From a virus: a stretch of 23,810 bases of DNA. The stretch covers positions 1-23,810 of the IMG/VR virus record IMGVR_UViG_3300004154_000048; one strand, written 5' to 3'. Below the pieces are notes generated by a model that made no database searches, had not been told where the DNA came from, and was given only the letters and a program-made list of their open reading frames with translations. A program made the position numbers and the translations under genes. How positions within the stretch are numbered: position 1 is the stretch's first letter; every line of letters begins with the position of its first letter. Shown here piece after piece: positions 1-8,660 of this stretch.

Positions 1-224
1 CCACCAACCGAAACACCCGCGGTCAACGAGCCCGCGCTGGCCGCCGCCGACAGGTCAACCGCCATGCCAATCACCTCACCAGCGAAAGGCATCGAGAAAC
101 CGTCAACCGCGACGCCCGCATCCTGGGCAGTCAACTGCACGTTCGTCTGGCTGGCCGCCACAGCGTCCTGCACAAACACAATCGGCACCACCTGGCCCTT
201 AGAAATTTTGTTGTCAATCTGCAT
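1..224 (-). CDS. Small phage structural protein, partial (C-terminus beyond window edge)
   Basis: An open frame starts at ATG 224 behind a strong GGAGG Shine-Dalgarno at 230-234 and runs off the left edge after 74 codons. The visible protein begins MQIDNKISKGQVV and is rich in Val, Ala, Gly and Ser with alternating hydrophobic residues (DGFSMPFAGEVIG, then SAAASAGSLTAGVSVGG), a pattern seen in beta-rich phage head- or tail-surface proteins. It lies downstream of the capsid and SGNH genes in the same direction, so a virion role is likely. I do not recognise a named family, and the missing part prevents a better call. Confidence 0.6.
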   Translation of the reverse strand, partial: MQIDNKISKGQVVPIVFVQDAVAASQTNVQLTAQDAGVAVDGFSMPFAGEVIGMAVDLSAAASAGSLTAGVSVG

Positions 225-331
225 ATTTACCTCCACGGAACCGTTTCAACGGCCCAAAACAGAGAAATTTGAAACGCCGCTCAGCCATCCGCGCAGCCTC
301 CCGGCGATATACACTATGTAAAGTTTCTTTT

Positions 332-360
332 GCTAATGCTTGTTAGCGGGCTAAAAGCCC
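332..360 (-). other. Two tandem small hairpins at the 3' end of the SGNH gene
   Basis: Two adjacent inverted repeats sit at the stop codon: GGGCT/AGCCC (348-360) and GCTAA/TTAGC (332-347). Read in the gene direction they are followed by AAAAGAAAC, not a U-run, so this is not a classical intrinsic terminator. It may be a weak terminator or an RNA-end stabiliser. The rest of the 126-bp gap before the next gene shows only that gene's ribosome binding site. Confidence 0.3.
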
Positions 361-2009
361 ATAGCTGTTTTCCACGCCGCCGCTGTGAGAACATACCCCG
401 CCGCATTCGGATGAATGCCATCGCCCGTGTACGTTACGCCGTTATCTCCGTTTTCCAAAAATACTCGCTCATCCCCGCCCAGATGAGCAAATGATCTGAG
501 AGCAACAATGTCAGCTATCCACCCGGCTAGTGTGTCGCACTCTGTGTTGTACCCGCGACGCCAGGGCTGCATAAGAAAAATTTGTACACCGGGCCACTTC
601 GCACTCATCGCATCCAGGATATATAACGCATCAGCCTTCCACGCTGCCTCCAGCGGAATCGAAGTGGCATCGTTTGATCCAAGATTAAACAGGATATAGG
701 CTGGATTTTTCTTGGCTGACAATGCAGCTAAATCGGCATCAATCTTGGCTTTCATCGACGCAACGGAAGCACCGGACCTTGCAACGGGATCATAATGCGC
801 CCAATTTGATCCTGTTGCAGCCACTAAGGATGTCGTCAAATTTACAATGTACCCCTCACCGTACGTTTTGGAGTCGCCATAGGGCAAGTACCAGGATGGG
901 TTATAGTCGTAGCTCCTATTCGCTGGCATACTTGCGAGCATAGGCCAACAAATCAAATTCGCTCCAGTCGCGAAACCAGTGACCTTTACGCCAGTGGCTC
1001 CGACAAACAAGTCGTTAAAATATGTGTTCTGCTTGGGCGCGCTTCCAACAGACGTTTTTATCCTAAAATCACTGCATTCTATTCGTATTCGATAGGCAGT
1101 ACCAACATTTAATGTCGTTGCCTCAAACCCTAGCACGTATTCCGTGTCGGTTCCAGTAACCCTAGAAAACAATCTGACACTTCCTGCCGCCTGATTCCCG
1201 ACAAGTTTCCAGCAGTTATCATCGTCTACGCGGCGGAACATTAAGTTCAATACTTCTCCTGTGTCAGGAGTCCACGTGAACTCTATAACTGCATTGCTAT
1301 CCATTGTCACAATCTGCCCATCCGAAGGGGAAGCAACATAACTCGTCGCTAATCCAGTGCCTGTAAGCTGCCAGGATGCTCCACGCACTTCGGCCACATC
1401 GTTAACGGAGAACGGCTTGCTAAAACCGTCAAAAGCCGGATACATGGTTGCTGTATTCCCACTCAAGGCTGATCCCAACACAGTCCAATCATAATAAATG
1501 CCCCCACGAATAAGGGCTAATACCCCAACTGTGAGCAGTACTAAACAAAGTTCATATTCTATTTCCGGTAAGATTTTCGACTGCGAAACCAAATACGCAC
1601 CAGGATATAGGAGCCAGCTTCCGTAGCTGTAAACGATCCCAGTATCAGGCTGGCCCGGAGTTGTGTTAGATTTCAGCCCAATAGCCATCACGTTCCCGGC
1701 AGCGGACGACATTTTGAACCGAAAATAAACAGCAGATTTATTGGCTCGTAGGCATCCATTCGAGTTCCGCGCAAACGGATCTCCAAAAGCAGGAGATGCT
1801 TTCCCGCCAGAAAAAACAAGTTCTCCCCCGGATATGGTAACTTTATTTTCCGTGTCGGTTACAACGCGAGTTCCAGGGCCGGGTTCTGCTGCTGTTCCGT
1901 TTACGCCCCCCGCCGCCCGATCGGTTATAAACATATCTCTGAATAGGTACGATATTCCACCCCCAAACACCGTAGTCAACGCTAACGGCAGTCTTCTCAA
2001 TAATCCCAT
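351..2009 (-). CDS. Virion-associated SGNH hydrolase/esterase (tail-spike or head-fibre-like)
   Basis: 552 residues starting at ATG 2009 behind GGAGGT. The C-terminal third carries SGNH-hydrolase blocks in order: GDSKTYG with nucleophile Ser380, NLGSND around residue 442-447 (block III), and DGIHPN with Asp530 and His533 (block V). This family removes acyl groups from glycans or other surface polymers. Residues about 25-350 look like beta-sandwich, LamG-like carbohydrate-binding regions, a design common in phage tail-spike or fibre proteins that bind and deacetylate host surface polysaccharide. It follows the capsid operon with a 52-bp gap. The gene is visibly AT-richer than its neighbours, which suggests a separately acquired receptor-binding module. 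The exact location on the virion is not known. Confidence 0.8.
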   Translation of the reverse strand: MGLLRRLPLALTTVFGGGISYLFRDMFITDRAAGGVNGTAAEPGPGTRVVTDTENKVTISGGELVFSGGKASPAFGDPFARNSNGCLRANKSAVYFRFKMSSAAGNVMAIGLKSNTTPGQPDTGIVYSYGSWLLYPGAYLVSQSKILPEIEYELCLVLLTVGVLALIRGGIYYDWTVLGSALSGNTATMYPAFDGFSKPFSVNDVAEVRGASWQLTGTGLATSYVASPSDGQIVTMDSNAVIEFTWTPDTGEVLNLMFRRVDDDNCWKLVGNQAAGSVRLFSRVTGTDTEYVLGFEATTLNVGTAYRIRIECSDFRIKTSVGSAPKQNTYFNDLFVGATGVKVTGFATGANLICWPMLASMPANRSYDYNPSWYLPYGDSKTYGEGYIVNLTTSLVAATGSNWAHYDPVARSGASVASMKAKIDADLAALSAKKNPAYILFNLGSNDATSIPLEAAWKADALYILDAMSAKWPGVQIFLMQPWRRGYNTECDTLAGWIADIVALRSFAHLGGDERVFLENGDNGVTYTGDGIHPNAAGYVLTAAAWKTAMGF

Positions 2010-2061
2010 GCTACACCTCCGCTAATGAGACTTATCAGTACTCTACCCACGCTCTTCACCG

Positions 2062-2418
2062 CTAACCCTTCACAAACAACTGCAACGCCCGCGCCGCTCC
2101 CTGGTTCTCAGCCGCGCCCGTGCCCGTATTCACGCTCACGAGCTTCATGTACCGTACCCCCATCACCTCGGTCGGCAGCTTGTACCATCCCGCCTCGGCT
2201 GTCAGCACCCCGCTGATCTTCACCAAAGCCCCTGTCGTATCTCGCACCCAGTCGTACGTTCCGCCCAGATTGGGGCTCATCTTGAACGCCACATTCGCCG
2301 CCGTCCACGCTTCTGGGATGCGCACCAAACCGCACGCCGGGATATACTCCTCCAGATTCACGGCGTTGCTCTCCGCCGCGCCGTTTGCAATCGTCAAATT
2401 GACCAATGCCTCTTCCAT
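2062..2418 (-). CDS. Small phage structural protein downstream of capsid
   Basis: 118 residues from ATG 2418 with an AGGAG ribosome binding site immediately after a strong hairpin. The sequence (ANVAFKMSPNLGGTYDWV, then GALVKISGVLTAEAGWYKLP, then MGVRYMKLVSVNTG) has the strand-turn-strand look of small beta-sandwich proteins often encoded just after HK97-type capsid genes. By position it may be a capsid decoration or head-completion protein. No catalytic motif or membrane segment is visible. The family assignment is inference from context and composition. Confidence 0.65.
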   Translation of the reverse strand: MEEALVNLTIANGAAESNAVNLEEYIPACGLVRIPEAWTAANVAFKMSPNLGGTYDWVRDTTGALVKISGVLTAEAGWYKLPTEVMGVRYMKLVSVNTGTGAAENQGAARALQLFVKG

Positions 2419-2433
2419 ACCCTGCTCCTTTTT

Positions 2434-2459
2434 GGGGAGGGCAGTTTCCCGCCCTCCCC
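2434..2459 (-). other. Strong intergenic hairpin after the capsid gene
   Basis: A perfect 9-bp stem (GGGGAGGGC/GCCCTCCCC) with an 8-nt loop lies 20 bp past the capsid stop. In the reading direction it is followed by AAAAAGGAGC, which supplies the next gene's Shine-Dalgarno instead of a U-run. It probably acts as an attenuator or RNA-processing/stability element that separates high capsid expression from downstream genes. Confidence 0.5.
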
Positions 2460-2479
2460 TCGAACTCGAAAACCAAAAC

Positions 2480-3988
2480 TTACAGCGTGATGTTGTAGAT
2501 CACATCCGCCGCTTCGATTCCGCTGGCCGCGCCGGTCGGGGTAAAGCGCCCCAAACCAAGCCGCAGGCTGTGCACGATGCGGGTCTGGTCCGTGGCCGGG
2601 ATGCGCTCGGTCTCGGTCTTGATCCGGCGGCGCCATCCAACCTTGAACCCGCGGCGATTGATGGTCGCCAACTGGCCCAGCGTGTTGTTTCCTGCGGTGG
2701 TGCTCACCTTACCGTCCGCCTCGGTCTTGCTCACCGCCATCGAACCGATCACCGGGTGACCCAGCGCGCGGGCGACCTCACCGTTGAAAATCGCCTTACC
2801 CTGTTGCTGGTAGCTCACAATCAGCTCGTCCAGCAGGGCGACGCGGTCCGCGGTCTCGGGATCCGCGATGAACACCAGGTCGTTCGGGTCATTCGGATGG
2901 CCCCAGTCCACCTTGTTGGTGGCGTCCATCATCCGGCCCTTCACGTCCCGCAGCGCGTTCAGGCTGATCCCGGCGCCCAGACTCTTGCTGTTGCCGGTGT
3001 TATCCACCAGCCCCGCATGCCGGATGCCGTCCAACGCTAGGTAGTGCTTGGTGTCAGCCGGATCGGCGTCGTCCAGGTTGATGTTGCCGGTGCCTGCGTT
3101 GGTCGTGTCCCCGTTCAGCACCAGGCTGTCACCGTAGAACCCAACGCTCAGCATGGCCTGGCGGCGCAGGAACGACACGAACGGCAGGATCGAATCCTCT
3201 TCCATTTCACCGCTCCACATCTGGTGGATCACGAACTTCTTAGCATCTACCTGCACCCGGTTGCTGCCGGTCTTGGTGCTGCCGTAGTTGCTGCTGTTGT
3301 TTGCGGTGCTTTCAGACACCCACAGCATTTCCGGGAAGTCCACTTCCACCGGCAGGTACGCGGTCGGAGCCTGCATCTCGAACGAATCGAGCAGGCCAAA
3401 GATGCGACTTTCGCGCGCGGCAGCCTCCCACAAATCGCCCACGTACTGCGCCCCGATCAACTGCAACCCATAACCGGTCTCGGCGGTGTCCATCGCGCGT
3501 ACTGCGTTCTGGTACGCCCCAGTCAGTTCCCACGCGCCTTTAGCGGCTAGCGCCCGATCTCCGCCCTTGAACCAGGCCAACGGGATCCGCGGGAACATAT
3601 CGTCCAGCGCCCGGCGATCCATCTCGCGCACCTGCTCTTCCGGCAGGTAGTACGCCTGCGAGATCGCCCCGAACGTCTTGCGCAGGGTCTCGCTCGGTCC
3701 TTCATAGGTGCCGCTGCTCACCTTGCGCTGACCGCGCAAGGATTCCTGCAAGTCGAACAGGAACTCGATGTCCGCGAGGCTCAGGCCCCAGCGCGCGTAC
3801 TTGGTGCCCAGCAGCTTGGCCTCACCATCGTTCCCAAAGCGCATCTTGCGCTGGAACTCGGTGTCATTCACCAGCAGGCTGAACTGCTCGCTCACCAGCT
3901 TGCGTAGCTGGGTCTCGTTCATCGACTGGCCTAAAGCGTCCAGTCTCTCGTTGATACCCTTCATCAGGGTCTCGAAATTGTCAGTCAT
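2480..3988 (-). CDS. Major capsid protein, HK97-fold
   Basis: 502 residues from ATG 3988 behind AGGAGGTC. It sits directly after the prohead protease and its start overlaps that gene's stop, the usual order protease-capsid. The N-terminal ~150 residues are charged and helical (DNFETLMKGINERLDALGQS), fitting a delta/scaffolding-like region that the protease may remove. The core resembles HK97-type capsids: a KKFVIHQMWSGEMEED segment like the E-loop/spine region, a PNDLVFIADPETADRVALL segment, and an ALGHPVIGS motif typical of the A-domain. It is longer than the usual 300-400 residues, consistent with an attached N-terminal domain. The family call is firm from context plus motifs; the cleavage site cannot be placed. 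Confidence 0.85.
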   Translation of the reverse strand: MTDNFETLMKGINERLDALGQSMNETQLRKLVSEQFSLLVNDTEFQRKMRFGNDGEAKLLGTKYARWGLSLADIEFLFDLQESLRGQRKVSSGTYEGPSETLRKTFGAISQAYYLPEEQVREMDRRALDDMFPRIPLAWFKGGDRALAAKGAWELTGAYQNAVRAMDTAETGYGLQLIGAQYVGDLWEAAARESRIFGLLDSFEMQAPTAYLPVEVDFPEMLWVSESTANNSSNYGSTKTGSNRVQVDAKKFVIHQMWSGEMEEDSILPFVSFLRRQAMLSVGFYGDSLVLNGDTTNAGTGNINLDDADPADTKHYLALDGIRHAGLVDNTGNSKSLGAGISLNALRDVKGRMMDATNKVDWGHPNDPNDLVFIADPETADRVALLDELIVSYQQQGKAIFNGEVARALGHPVIGSMAVSKTEADGKVSTTAGNNTLGQLATINRRGFKVGWRRRIKTETERIPATDQTRIVHSLRLGLGRFTPTGAASGIEAADVIYNITL

Positions 3989-4949
3989 TTTGACCTCCTA
4001 CGGTCTGCAAACGATTCAAGATATTGGCAAGCACGGCCCCGCGCTCTGCGTCGTCGTCCTCGGGCTCTTCCTCGTCTTTAGCCTGCTCCTCCTCGGGCGC
4101 TTCTTCGGCTTCATCAGCCTCGATCTCCTTCTGCGCCCGCTGGATCACGCCATCGATCAGGGTCAGCGCCTGGCGTAGGTCGTCCATGTTGCGCCGCGAG
4201 AGCACCGCTCCCGAACGCTGTTCGACCTCCACCGGGTAAAACGCCTCTTCCCCTTCCAGGAATAGCCCGCGGATCTCACCGGCGCTCAGCGCGGCCAGCT
4301 CGTCGTTGGGTACGAACTCCGGCGCGGTTTTCCCCATCCGCCGGTATTTCGGCAGCAGTGCGCGGTAGCGTTTCTCACGGTCTTCATCGTCATCAGATCC
4401 AGGCAGGTACAAACGAGCCATCTCGCTCGCTAACTCCCGCCACGGATCCTCGGTTGAAGTGTCCGCATCTTTCGCCTCGATCATCTCCCGCAGCACCTGG
4501 TACTGCCGCTGCATCAACGCGTCCGGGTCGCCCGGCACCGGCACCGCCGCAATCTCCAGCAGTTCCCAGTCCGTCACGTCCCGACCGTTCATGTCCAAAC
4601 TTGTCCAGTTCACGCTCACCGCATGCAGGAATCCCTCGCGGTATTTCCGCTCCACCTGCCGCGCAAACTCATCTCCCTGGTCGAAGGTGATGTCCGCGTC
4701 CAGGCGCTCTCCGCTCGGATCCGCGATCACCTCGGCCCGCCCGATCGGCAGCCGGTTGCCCATCATGTCGTGCGCCCACGTCACCACCGGGTTGCGCCGG
4801 TAGTTATCCAGACGCACCCCGCCGACCACCAGGTTGAGGCCGTCCCGCTTGACCCCTTCCCGTGAAATCACAAACCGGATCGGCGTGCCCGCCGCGCTCT
4901 CTGCCGCCCCGTCGGCGGCTCGTTCACAATACGCTCTCAAATTTGGCAT
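3981..4949 (-). CDS. Prohead (capsid maturation) protease, HK97 type
   Basis: 322 residues. ATG 4949 is chosen because a GAGGAGGAG ribosome binding site precedes it and it lies 1 bp from the portal stop; the same frame extends upstream to 5054 only by overlapping the portal's C-terminal coding region. The N-terminal half matches HK97-family (U35) prohead proteases: GVRLDNYRRNPVVTWAHD with probable catalytic His60, PIGRAEV, then FLHAVSVNW with probable Ser112, then WELLEIAAVPVPGDPDA. The acidic C-terminal tail (EADEAEEAPEEEQAKDEEE region) may be a scaffold-binding segment. It cleaves capsid and scaffold during head maturation. It is translationally coupled to the capsid gene by an 8-nt overlap. 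Confidence 0.88.
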   Translation of the reverse strand: MPNLRAYCERAADGAAESAAGTPIRFVISREGVKRDGLNLVVGGVRLDNYRRNPVVTWAHDMMGNRLPIGRAEVIADPSGERLDADITFDQGDEFARQVERKYREGFLHAVSVNWTSLDMNGRDVTDWELLEIAAVPVPGDPDALMQRQYQVLREMIEAKDADTSTEDPWRELASEMARLYLPGSDDDEDREKRYRALLPKYRRMGKTAPEFVPNDELAALSAGEIRGLFLEGEEAFYPVEVEQRSGAVLSRRNMDDLRQALTLIDGVIQRAQKEIEADEAEEAPEEEQAKDEEEPEDDDAERGAVLANILNRLQTVGGQND

Positions 4950-4950
4950 C

Positions 4951-7119
4951 CTACTCCTCCTCGTCTTCCACCACCGGCTGCATCGTGCACCGGCAGTTGA
5001 TGTCTTCTTCAGCCGCGCCCAGTTGCCCAGGCCCCGGCCCGCGTCCCGATCCAACCTCGAAATCCTCGTCCATGTCTATCGGCGCGTTCTGGTAGCGCCT
5101 GTGCGCTTCCACGTGGCTGTCCCGTGCCCGGTCGTCCAATTCCGCCAGCCACGTCTTGCGAATCTTCAAGCCCGTCTGCTTCCAGGCCTCCAGCCGCCCG
5201 CCGTTCATCGCCCCGGTCACTTCCGTCCTGGCAATCGCCTCACTCGAGCTTTGGATCCGGTCACCCATCACCGCTTCCACCCGCGCTTGCAATTTCACCA
5301 GCCCCTCGCCCCCTTCGATGCCCTCGCTCAGGCTCTTCTGCAAGGTCTTCCAGGTCGTCTCGTTCACTTCCTTGGCAAACCGCTGCGCCCGCCGCTCGAT
5401 GAACCGTGCCGCCCCTGCCGCGCTCACGTCGAAGACCAGGTTCAGCGTTCCCATCTCGATGTACTCTTCCTCGCCCGTTTCCTGCACCAGGTCGCGTAGC
5501 TTGGGCCGGATCCGCACCCTGAACCGCTTGATCCAGTCCGCCAGGTTGAACAGGTCGCCCAGGTCCGCCCGCTGGCCGGTCGATTGGATCGACCGTTCCG
5601 CCTTTTCGAGCTTACTCAGCACGCTCTCCTTCTGGCTGCGCATCAGCTCGGCCACTGCCTCGCCAATCACCCGCTCCCACCGGCTCGCCCGCCGGTCAAA
5701 CTTCTTCCACGCCCGCTCATGCTCAGCGCTCCGGTACTCGACCCCCTGGACCGCCCTCACAGATCGCATCGACCGCGGCTCTTTTCCTTCCTCTTCCTCT
5801 GGGCTAACGGCTGACGGCTGAGAGCTGACAGCTTCTTCCTCTTCCTCTGAGCTGATAGCTGACGGCTGATGGCTGACGGCTTCCTCCAACGCTTCGACGG
5901 GCACTGCCGTGCCCGGCGCCCACCACGTATCCCCCCACGGCAGCGGCTTCTTGCCCTCTTCCTCCCGCCATTCGTTGATCAACATCGCCCCACGGTCGAT
6001 CTGATTCATCGCTCGTGTCCAGCGATCCGTCTTTGCCTCTTGCAGATCAGCAACCTCACTGTCGTCAAACTCGACCAGGTCGGCCTCGCCCCCAAACATG
6101 GGCACCAGCTGCTCGGTTATTTCTCCGGCAATGAATCGCGCCTCTGGCAGCACCGCGTGGGTCCAGGCCGCCCGCATAGCCGCGGGGAAATTCTCATAAG
6201 TCCGTTTCCCGCCCGCCAGGTCCTGCGGCCACTTGTAAGCCCGGCAGATCTCCTCCAGCGACAACTGGATGCCCTGGATAAACTCAGCGTCATGTGGGCT
6301 AATTCCCAGCGCCTTCGTCTCTACCTCGAAGCGAAACACGCCCCACCGGTGCGCCTTGTCCACGCCCTTGAACCGCTGGTCCAGCAATGCCTCGATCTCC
6401 CCGGCCTGCTGCTCGGTCAGTTGCGTGTTCTGCTTTGGGATGACCAGCCCGCCCGTCTGCAACCCGTTGCGGAACAGGTTGCGGTTCGAGCGCCACGCCT
6501 CCCCGGCATAGTCCGCTGCGATCCTCGATGCCGCCAGCGGCGAAAGCCCGTCGTACTCATCCATCGGGTTCGGATAGCGGAACCAGATCACCTCGCTCGG
6601 CAGGTAACCGATCGGCGTTCCCCCGGTCATCGGCGTGTAAGCAAACCCCTTAATGTAATTCACCGGGTCAGGGTACACCACCACCCGATCAGGCCGCCCC
6701 CACCAGATCTCCCGCGGTGTCTGCGTCCCCGACGGCCCCCGCTCCAGGAACCAGAAGGCCTTGCCCCACAGGCACAGGCTCAGTTCCGTCATCGAGATCA
6801 ATCGGTTCATCGTCCAGTGCGGGTTCACCTTCGTCAGAAGCTGCACCAGGTTCCCCTGGGTCACCTCTTCCCGCTTTCCGTTGCGCAACTTCATCGCCCG
6901 CTGCGGCAGGCTTGAAAGCAAATCTGCCCGCCCCGTCGCGCACGCATACACCCCGTTCGACTTGGCGATGTACTCCCCGTACTCCTCTGGCGCGAATTGG
7001 CTGTCCGGCCCACCCACGCCGTACGCTTGCATCGTCGCATCCACCACGCCCGGCCCCAGCACAAACGACCGCAGCGATTGGCGCACCCGTTCCCGGATTC
7101 CCGTCGTCCAGCGCGCCAT
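4951..7119 (-). CDS. Portal protein fused to a MuF-type head morphogenesis domain
   Basis: 722 residues. Residues about 40-410 are an HK97-type portal (SNGVYACATGRADLLSSLP, MTELSLCLWGKAFWFLER, EVIWFRYPNPMDEYDGLSPL, FRNGLQTGGLVIP), which forms the dodecameric ring for DNA entry. Residues 413-445 are a Glu-rich linker with a tandem 16-residue repeat. Residues about 615-715 match phage Mu gpF-like minor head proteins: IARTEV at 629-634, DDRARDSHVEAH at 662-673 and INCRC at 707-711. The start ATG overlaps the TerL stop by one base (TAATG), which implies translational coupling. The two domains are usually separate neighbouring genes, so the fusion is notable. The linker repeat belongs to a family dispersed in this element. 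Confidence 0.9.
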   Translation of the reverse strand: MARWTTGIRERVRQSLRSFVLGPGVVDATMQAYGVGGPDSQFAPEEYGEYIAKSNGVYACATGRADLLSSLPQRAMKLRNGKREEVTQGNLVQLLTKVNPHWTMNRLISMTELSLCLWGKAFWFLERGPSGTQTPREIWWGRPDRVVVYPDPVNYIKGFAYTPMTGGTPIGYLPSEVIWFRYPNPMDEYDGLSPLAASRIAADYAGEAWRSNRNLFRNGLQTGGLVIPKQNTQLTEQQAGEIEALLDQRFKGVDKAHRWGVFRFEVETKALGISPHDAEFIQGIQLSLEEICRAYKWPQDLAGGKRTYENFPAAMRAAWTHAVLPEARFIAGEITEQLVPMFGGEADLVEFDDSEVADLQEAKTDRWTRAMNQIDRGAMLINEWREEEGKKPLPWGDTWWAPGTAVPVEALEEAVSHQPSAISSEEEEEAVSSQPSAVSPEEEEGKEPRSMRSVRAVQGVEYRSAEHERAWKKFDRRASRWERVIGEAVAELMRSQKESVLSKLEKAERSIQSTGQRADLGDLFNLADWIKRFRVRIRPKLRDLVQETGEEEYIEMGTLNLVFDVSAAGAARFIERRAQRFAKEVNETTWKTLQKSLSEGIEGGEGLVKLQARVEAVMGDRIQSSSEAIARTEVTGAMNGGRLEAWKQTGLKIRKTWLAELDDRARDSHVEAHRRYQNAPIDMDEDFEVGSGRGPGPGQLGAAEEDINCRCTMQPVVEDEEE
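5791..5886. repeat. Tandem 48-bp repeat in portal linker ('AVSxQPSAxS' family)
   Basis: Two near-identical 48-bp units (starting 5791 and 5839) share GCTGACGGCTGA at the same position. The period is exactly 16 codons, so the portal frame is kept and the protein gains AVSSQPSAVSPEEEE and AVSHQPSAISSEEEEE. A third related copy lies at 14006-14048. The composition (short GCTGA-like subrepeats) is that of known dispersed bacterial repeats which insert in coding and non-coding DNA. Confidence 0.75.
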
Positions 7120-8660
7120 TAGAATACCAACCTTCCGGTCAGAGTCATTGGTCCAGCCACCATGTAAAGCCCTCCTGCCGCCGTGTCAATTTGATCGTCA
7201 TGCCGACCGTTGGGGAAGTCCAGCGCCTCCAGGATGAAGGCCTGCACCCACGGCCCCCGCACCAGCTTCACCTTGCCCGCCTTCGCCCGCCCTTGCAGCG
7301 GGCGGCACCTGGTCACCTTGTCGTTCTGCGGCGTCACCCGCCGGATGTCCACGCTGGCCAGGCTCGGATCGCGCATCAGCTCCTGCCACAGCAGCGCGCT
7401 GAATGCCACCGTTTCCACCGCCCAGGTCGTTCCAGCCTCTTCTGGGCTCAGCATCGCCACTCGGACCCGCGCCATGAACTCGTTGATCTCCTGCACCCGG
7501 ATCATGTCCCGCAGGTACACGTCTCCGTTTTCGTCCATGGCCACCCCCACGCACGAATTGAAGTCCGCCGTGCGGTGCTCTCCCATCGCCGGGTCAAAGT
7601 ACCGCATCCACCGCAGCTTTTCCGGCGCGCGGTCGACAATCTCGAAATCCGCCGCGTCGAAGAACCCGCCCTCTTGTGGTCTCGGCTGCTGCTGATAAAG
7701 CGCATGCCAGTCCAGCATGCCGCCGTTCAGCTCCAGGTTCTTACGGATCCTGGCCAGCGCGTCCTCATCATATTTCTGCGGCCACAGCGCCTCGCCTGCC
7801 TTGCGCATCAGTGGGTCCGAGCGGTCCCGCCACAGCCCCTCCATCAGTGCCTGGTTCTGTTGCTCGTCGCTGGCCGCCATCTCGCCCAGGTCGTAGGCCA
7901 GCGCTGGCAGGCACAGCACCGTCCACTGGTCTGCCAGTGGGTCGGTGGCCATGGCCTTCAGTAGCTCACCGCTCAGGTCTTCCCGATGCCACCGCGTGTG
8001 GATGATCACCACCGCGCCGCCCTCTTCCAGCCGCGTATATGCCGAGCTGGTGTACCAGTTCATCACCTTTTTCCGGTACGCCACGCTGTCCGCATCCTCT
8101 CGGTTTTTGTACGGGTCGTCGATCACCAGCAGATGTGCGCCCTTGCCCGTGATGCCCCCGCCCACACCGGCAGCCACCACCCCGCCTCGGTGCGGCTCGG
8201 CCAGATCCCAGTTGCTCTTCGCCCGCGCGTCTTCGCTCAGCTCCACCGGCTGCTCCACCGCGCTCTGCTGCCCAAAGATCGCCGCGAACCGTTCGCTGGT
8301 CACAATCTGCCGGATCGCCCGGCTGTTGTCGCTGGCCAGCTCTGCCCCGTAGCTCGTCACGATCACCCGCCGGTCCGGTTGCCTGCCCAGCAGCCACGCT
8401 GGGAAGATCTGGCTCACCTCCACCGTCTTCCCGTGTCGAGGTGGCATCTCGATGATCAGCCGCCCAATCCCCGTCTTCCCGCCCGTGCGGATGTAGGTCT
8501 CCACCTGCTCCAGCATCTCCGCCACCAGGTCATGGTGCGGCCTCGCCTGCCACCACGGAAACACGTACGACCCGAAAGCCGTCAGCCGCCGCCGCGCCAG
8601 CTCCCGCCGCGCCCGCTCAGCCCGCGCCACCTCTGGAGAAATCGCCGTTGCGACCATCAT
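7119..8660 (-). CDS. terL: Terminase large subunit (DNA-packaging ATPase/nuclease)
   Basis: 513 residues. The N-terminal ATPase has Walker A MPPRHGKT at 72-79 and Walker B HLLVIDDP at 177-183; SGELLK and HTRWH motifs follow. The C-terminal RNase-H-like nuclease shows the expected acidic residues: Asp356 in RYFDPAMG, Glu416 in WAVETVAF and Asp488-489 in NGRHDDQIDT. The protein packages and cuts concatemeric DNA at the portal. It overlaps TerS by 4 nt (ATGA) and touches the portal start at its stop. Start MMV at 8660 is used; the second Met is equally possible. Confidence 0.95.
   Translation of the reverse strand: MMVATAISPEVARAERARRELARRRLTAFGSYVFPWWQARPHHDLVAEMLEQVETYIRTGGKTGIGRLIIEMPPRHGKTVEVSQIFPAWLLGRQPDRRVIVTSYGAELASDNSRAIRQIVTSERFAAIFGQQSAVEQPVELSEDARAKSNWDLAEPHRGGVVAAGVGGGITGKGAHLLVIDDPYKNREDADSVAYRKKVMNWYTSSAYTRLEEGGAVVIIHTRWHREDLSGELLKAMATDPLADQWTVLCLPALAYDLGEMAASDEQQNQALMEGLWRDRSDPLMRKAGEALWPQKYDEDALARIRKNLELNGGMLDWHALYQQQPRPQEGGFFDAADFEIVDRAPEKLRWMRYFDPAMGEHRTADFNSCVGVAMDENGDVYLRDMIRVQEINEFMARVRVAMLSPEEAGTTWAVETVAFSALLWQELMRDPSLASVDIRRVTPQNDKVTRCRPLQGRAKAGKVKLVRGPWVQAFILEALDFPNGRHDDQIDTAAGGLYMVAGPMTLTGRLVF

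Noticed and set aside
2120-3040. Long plus-strand open frame opposite the capsid gene
   Set aside because: It is antisense to a clearly recognisable capsid gene, has a His/Arg/Val-rich composition typical of GC-rich shadow frames, and no credible ribosome binding site.
4950-5054. Upstream extension of the prohead protease to 5054
   Set aside because: It would overlap the portal C-terminus and lacks a ribosome binding site, whereas ATG 4949 has GAGGAGGAG.
5869-6915. 348-codon plus-strand open frame opposite the portal gene
   Set aside because: Antisense to the portal; Arg/Pro/His-rich low-information sequence.
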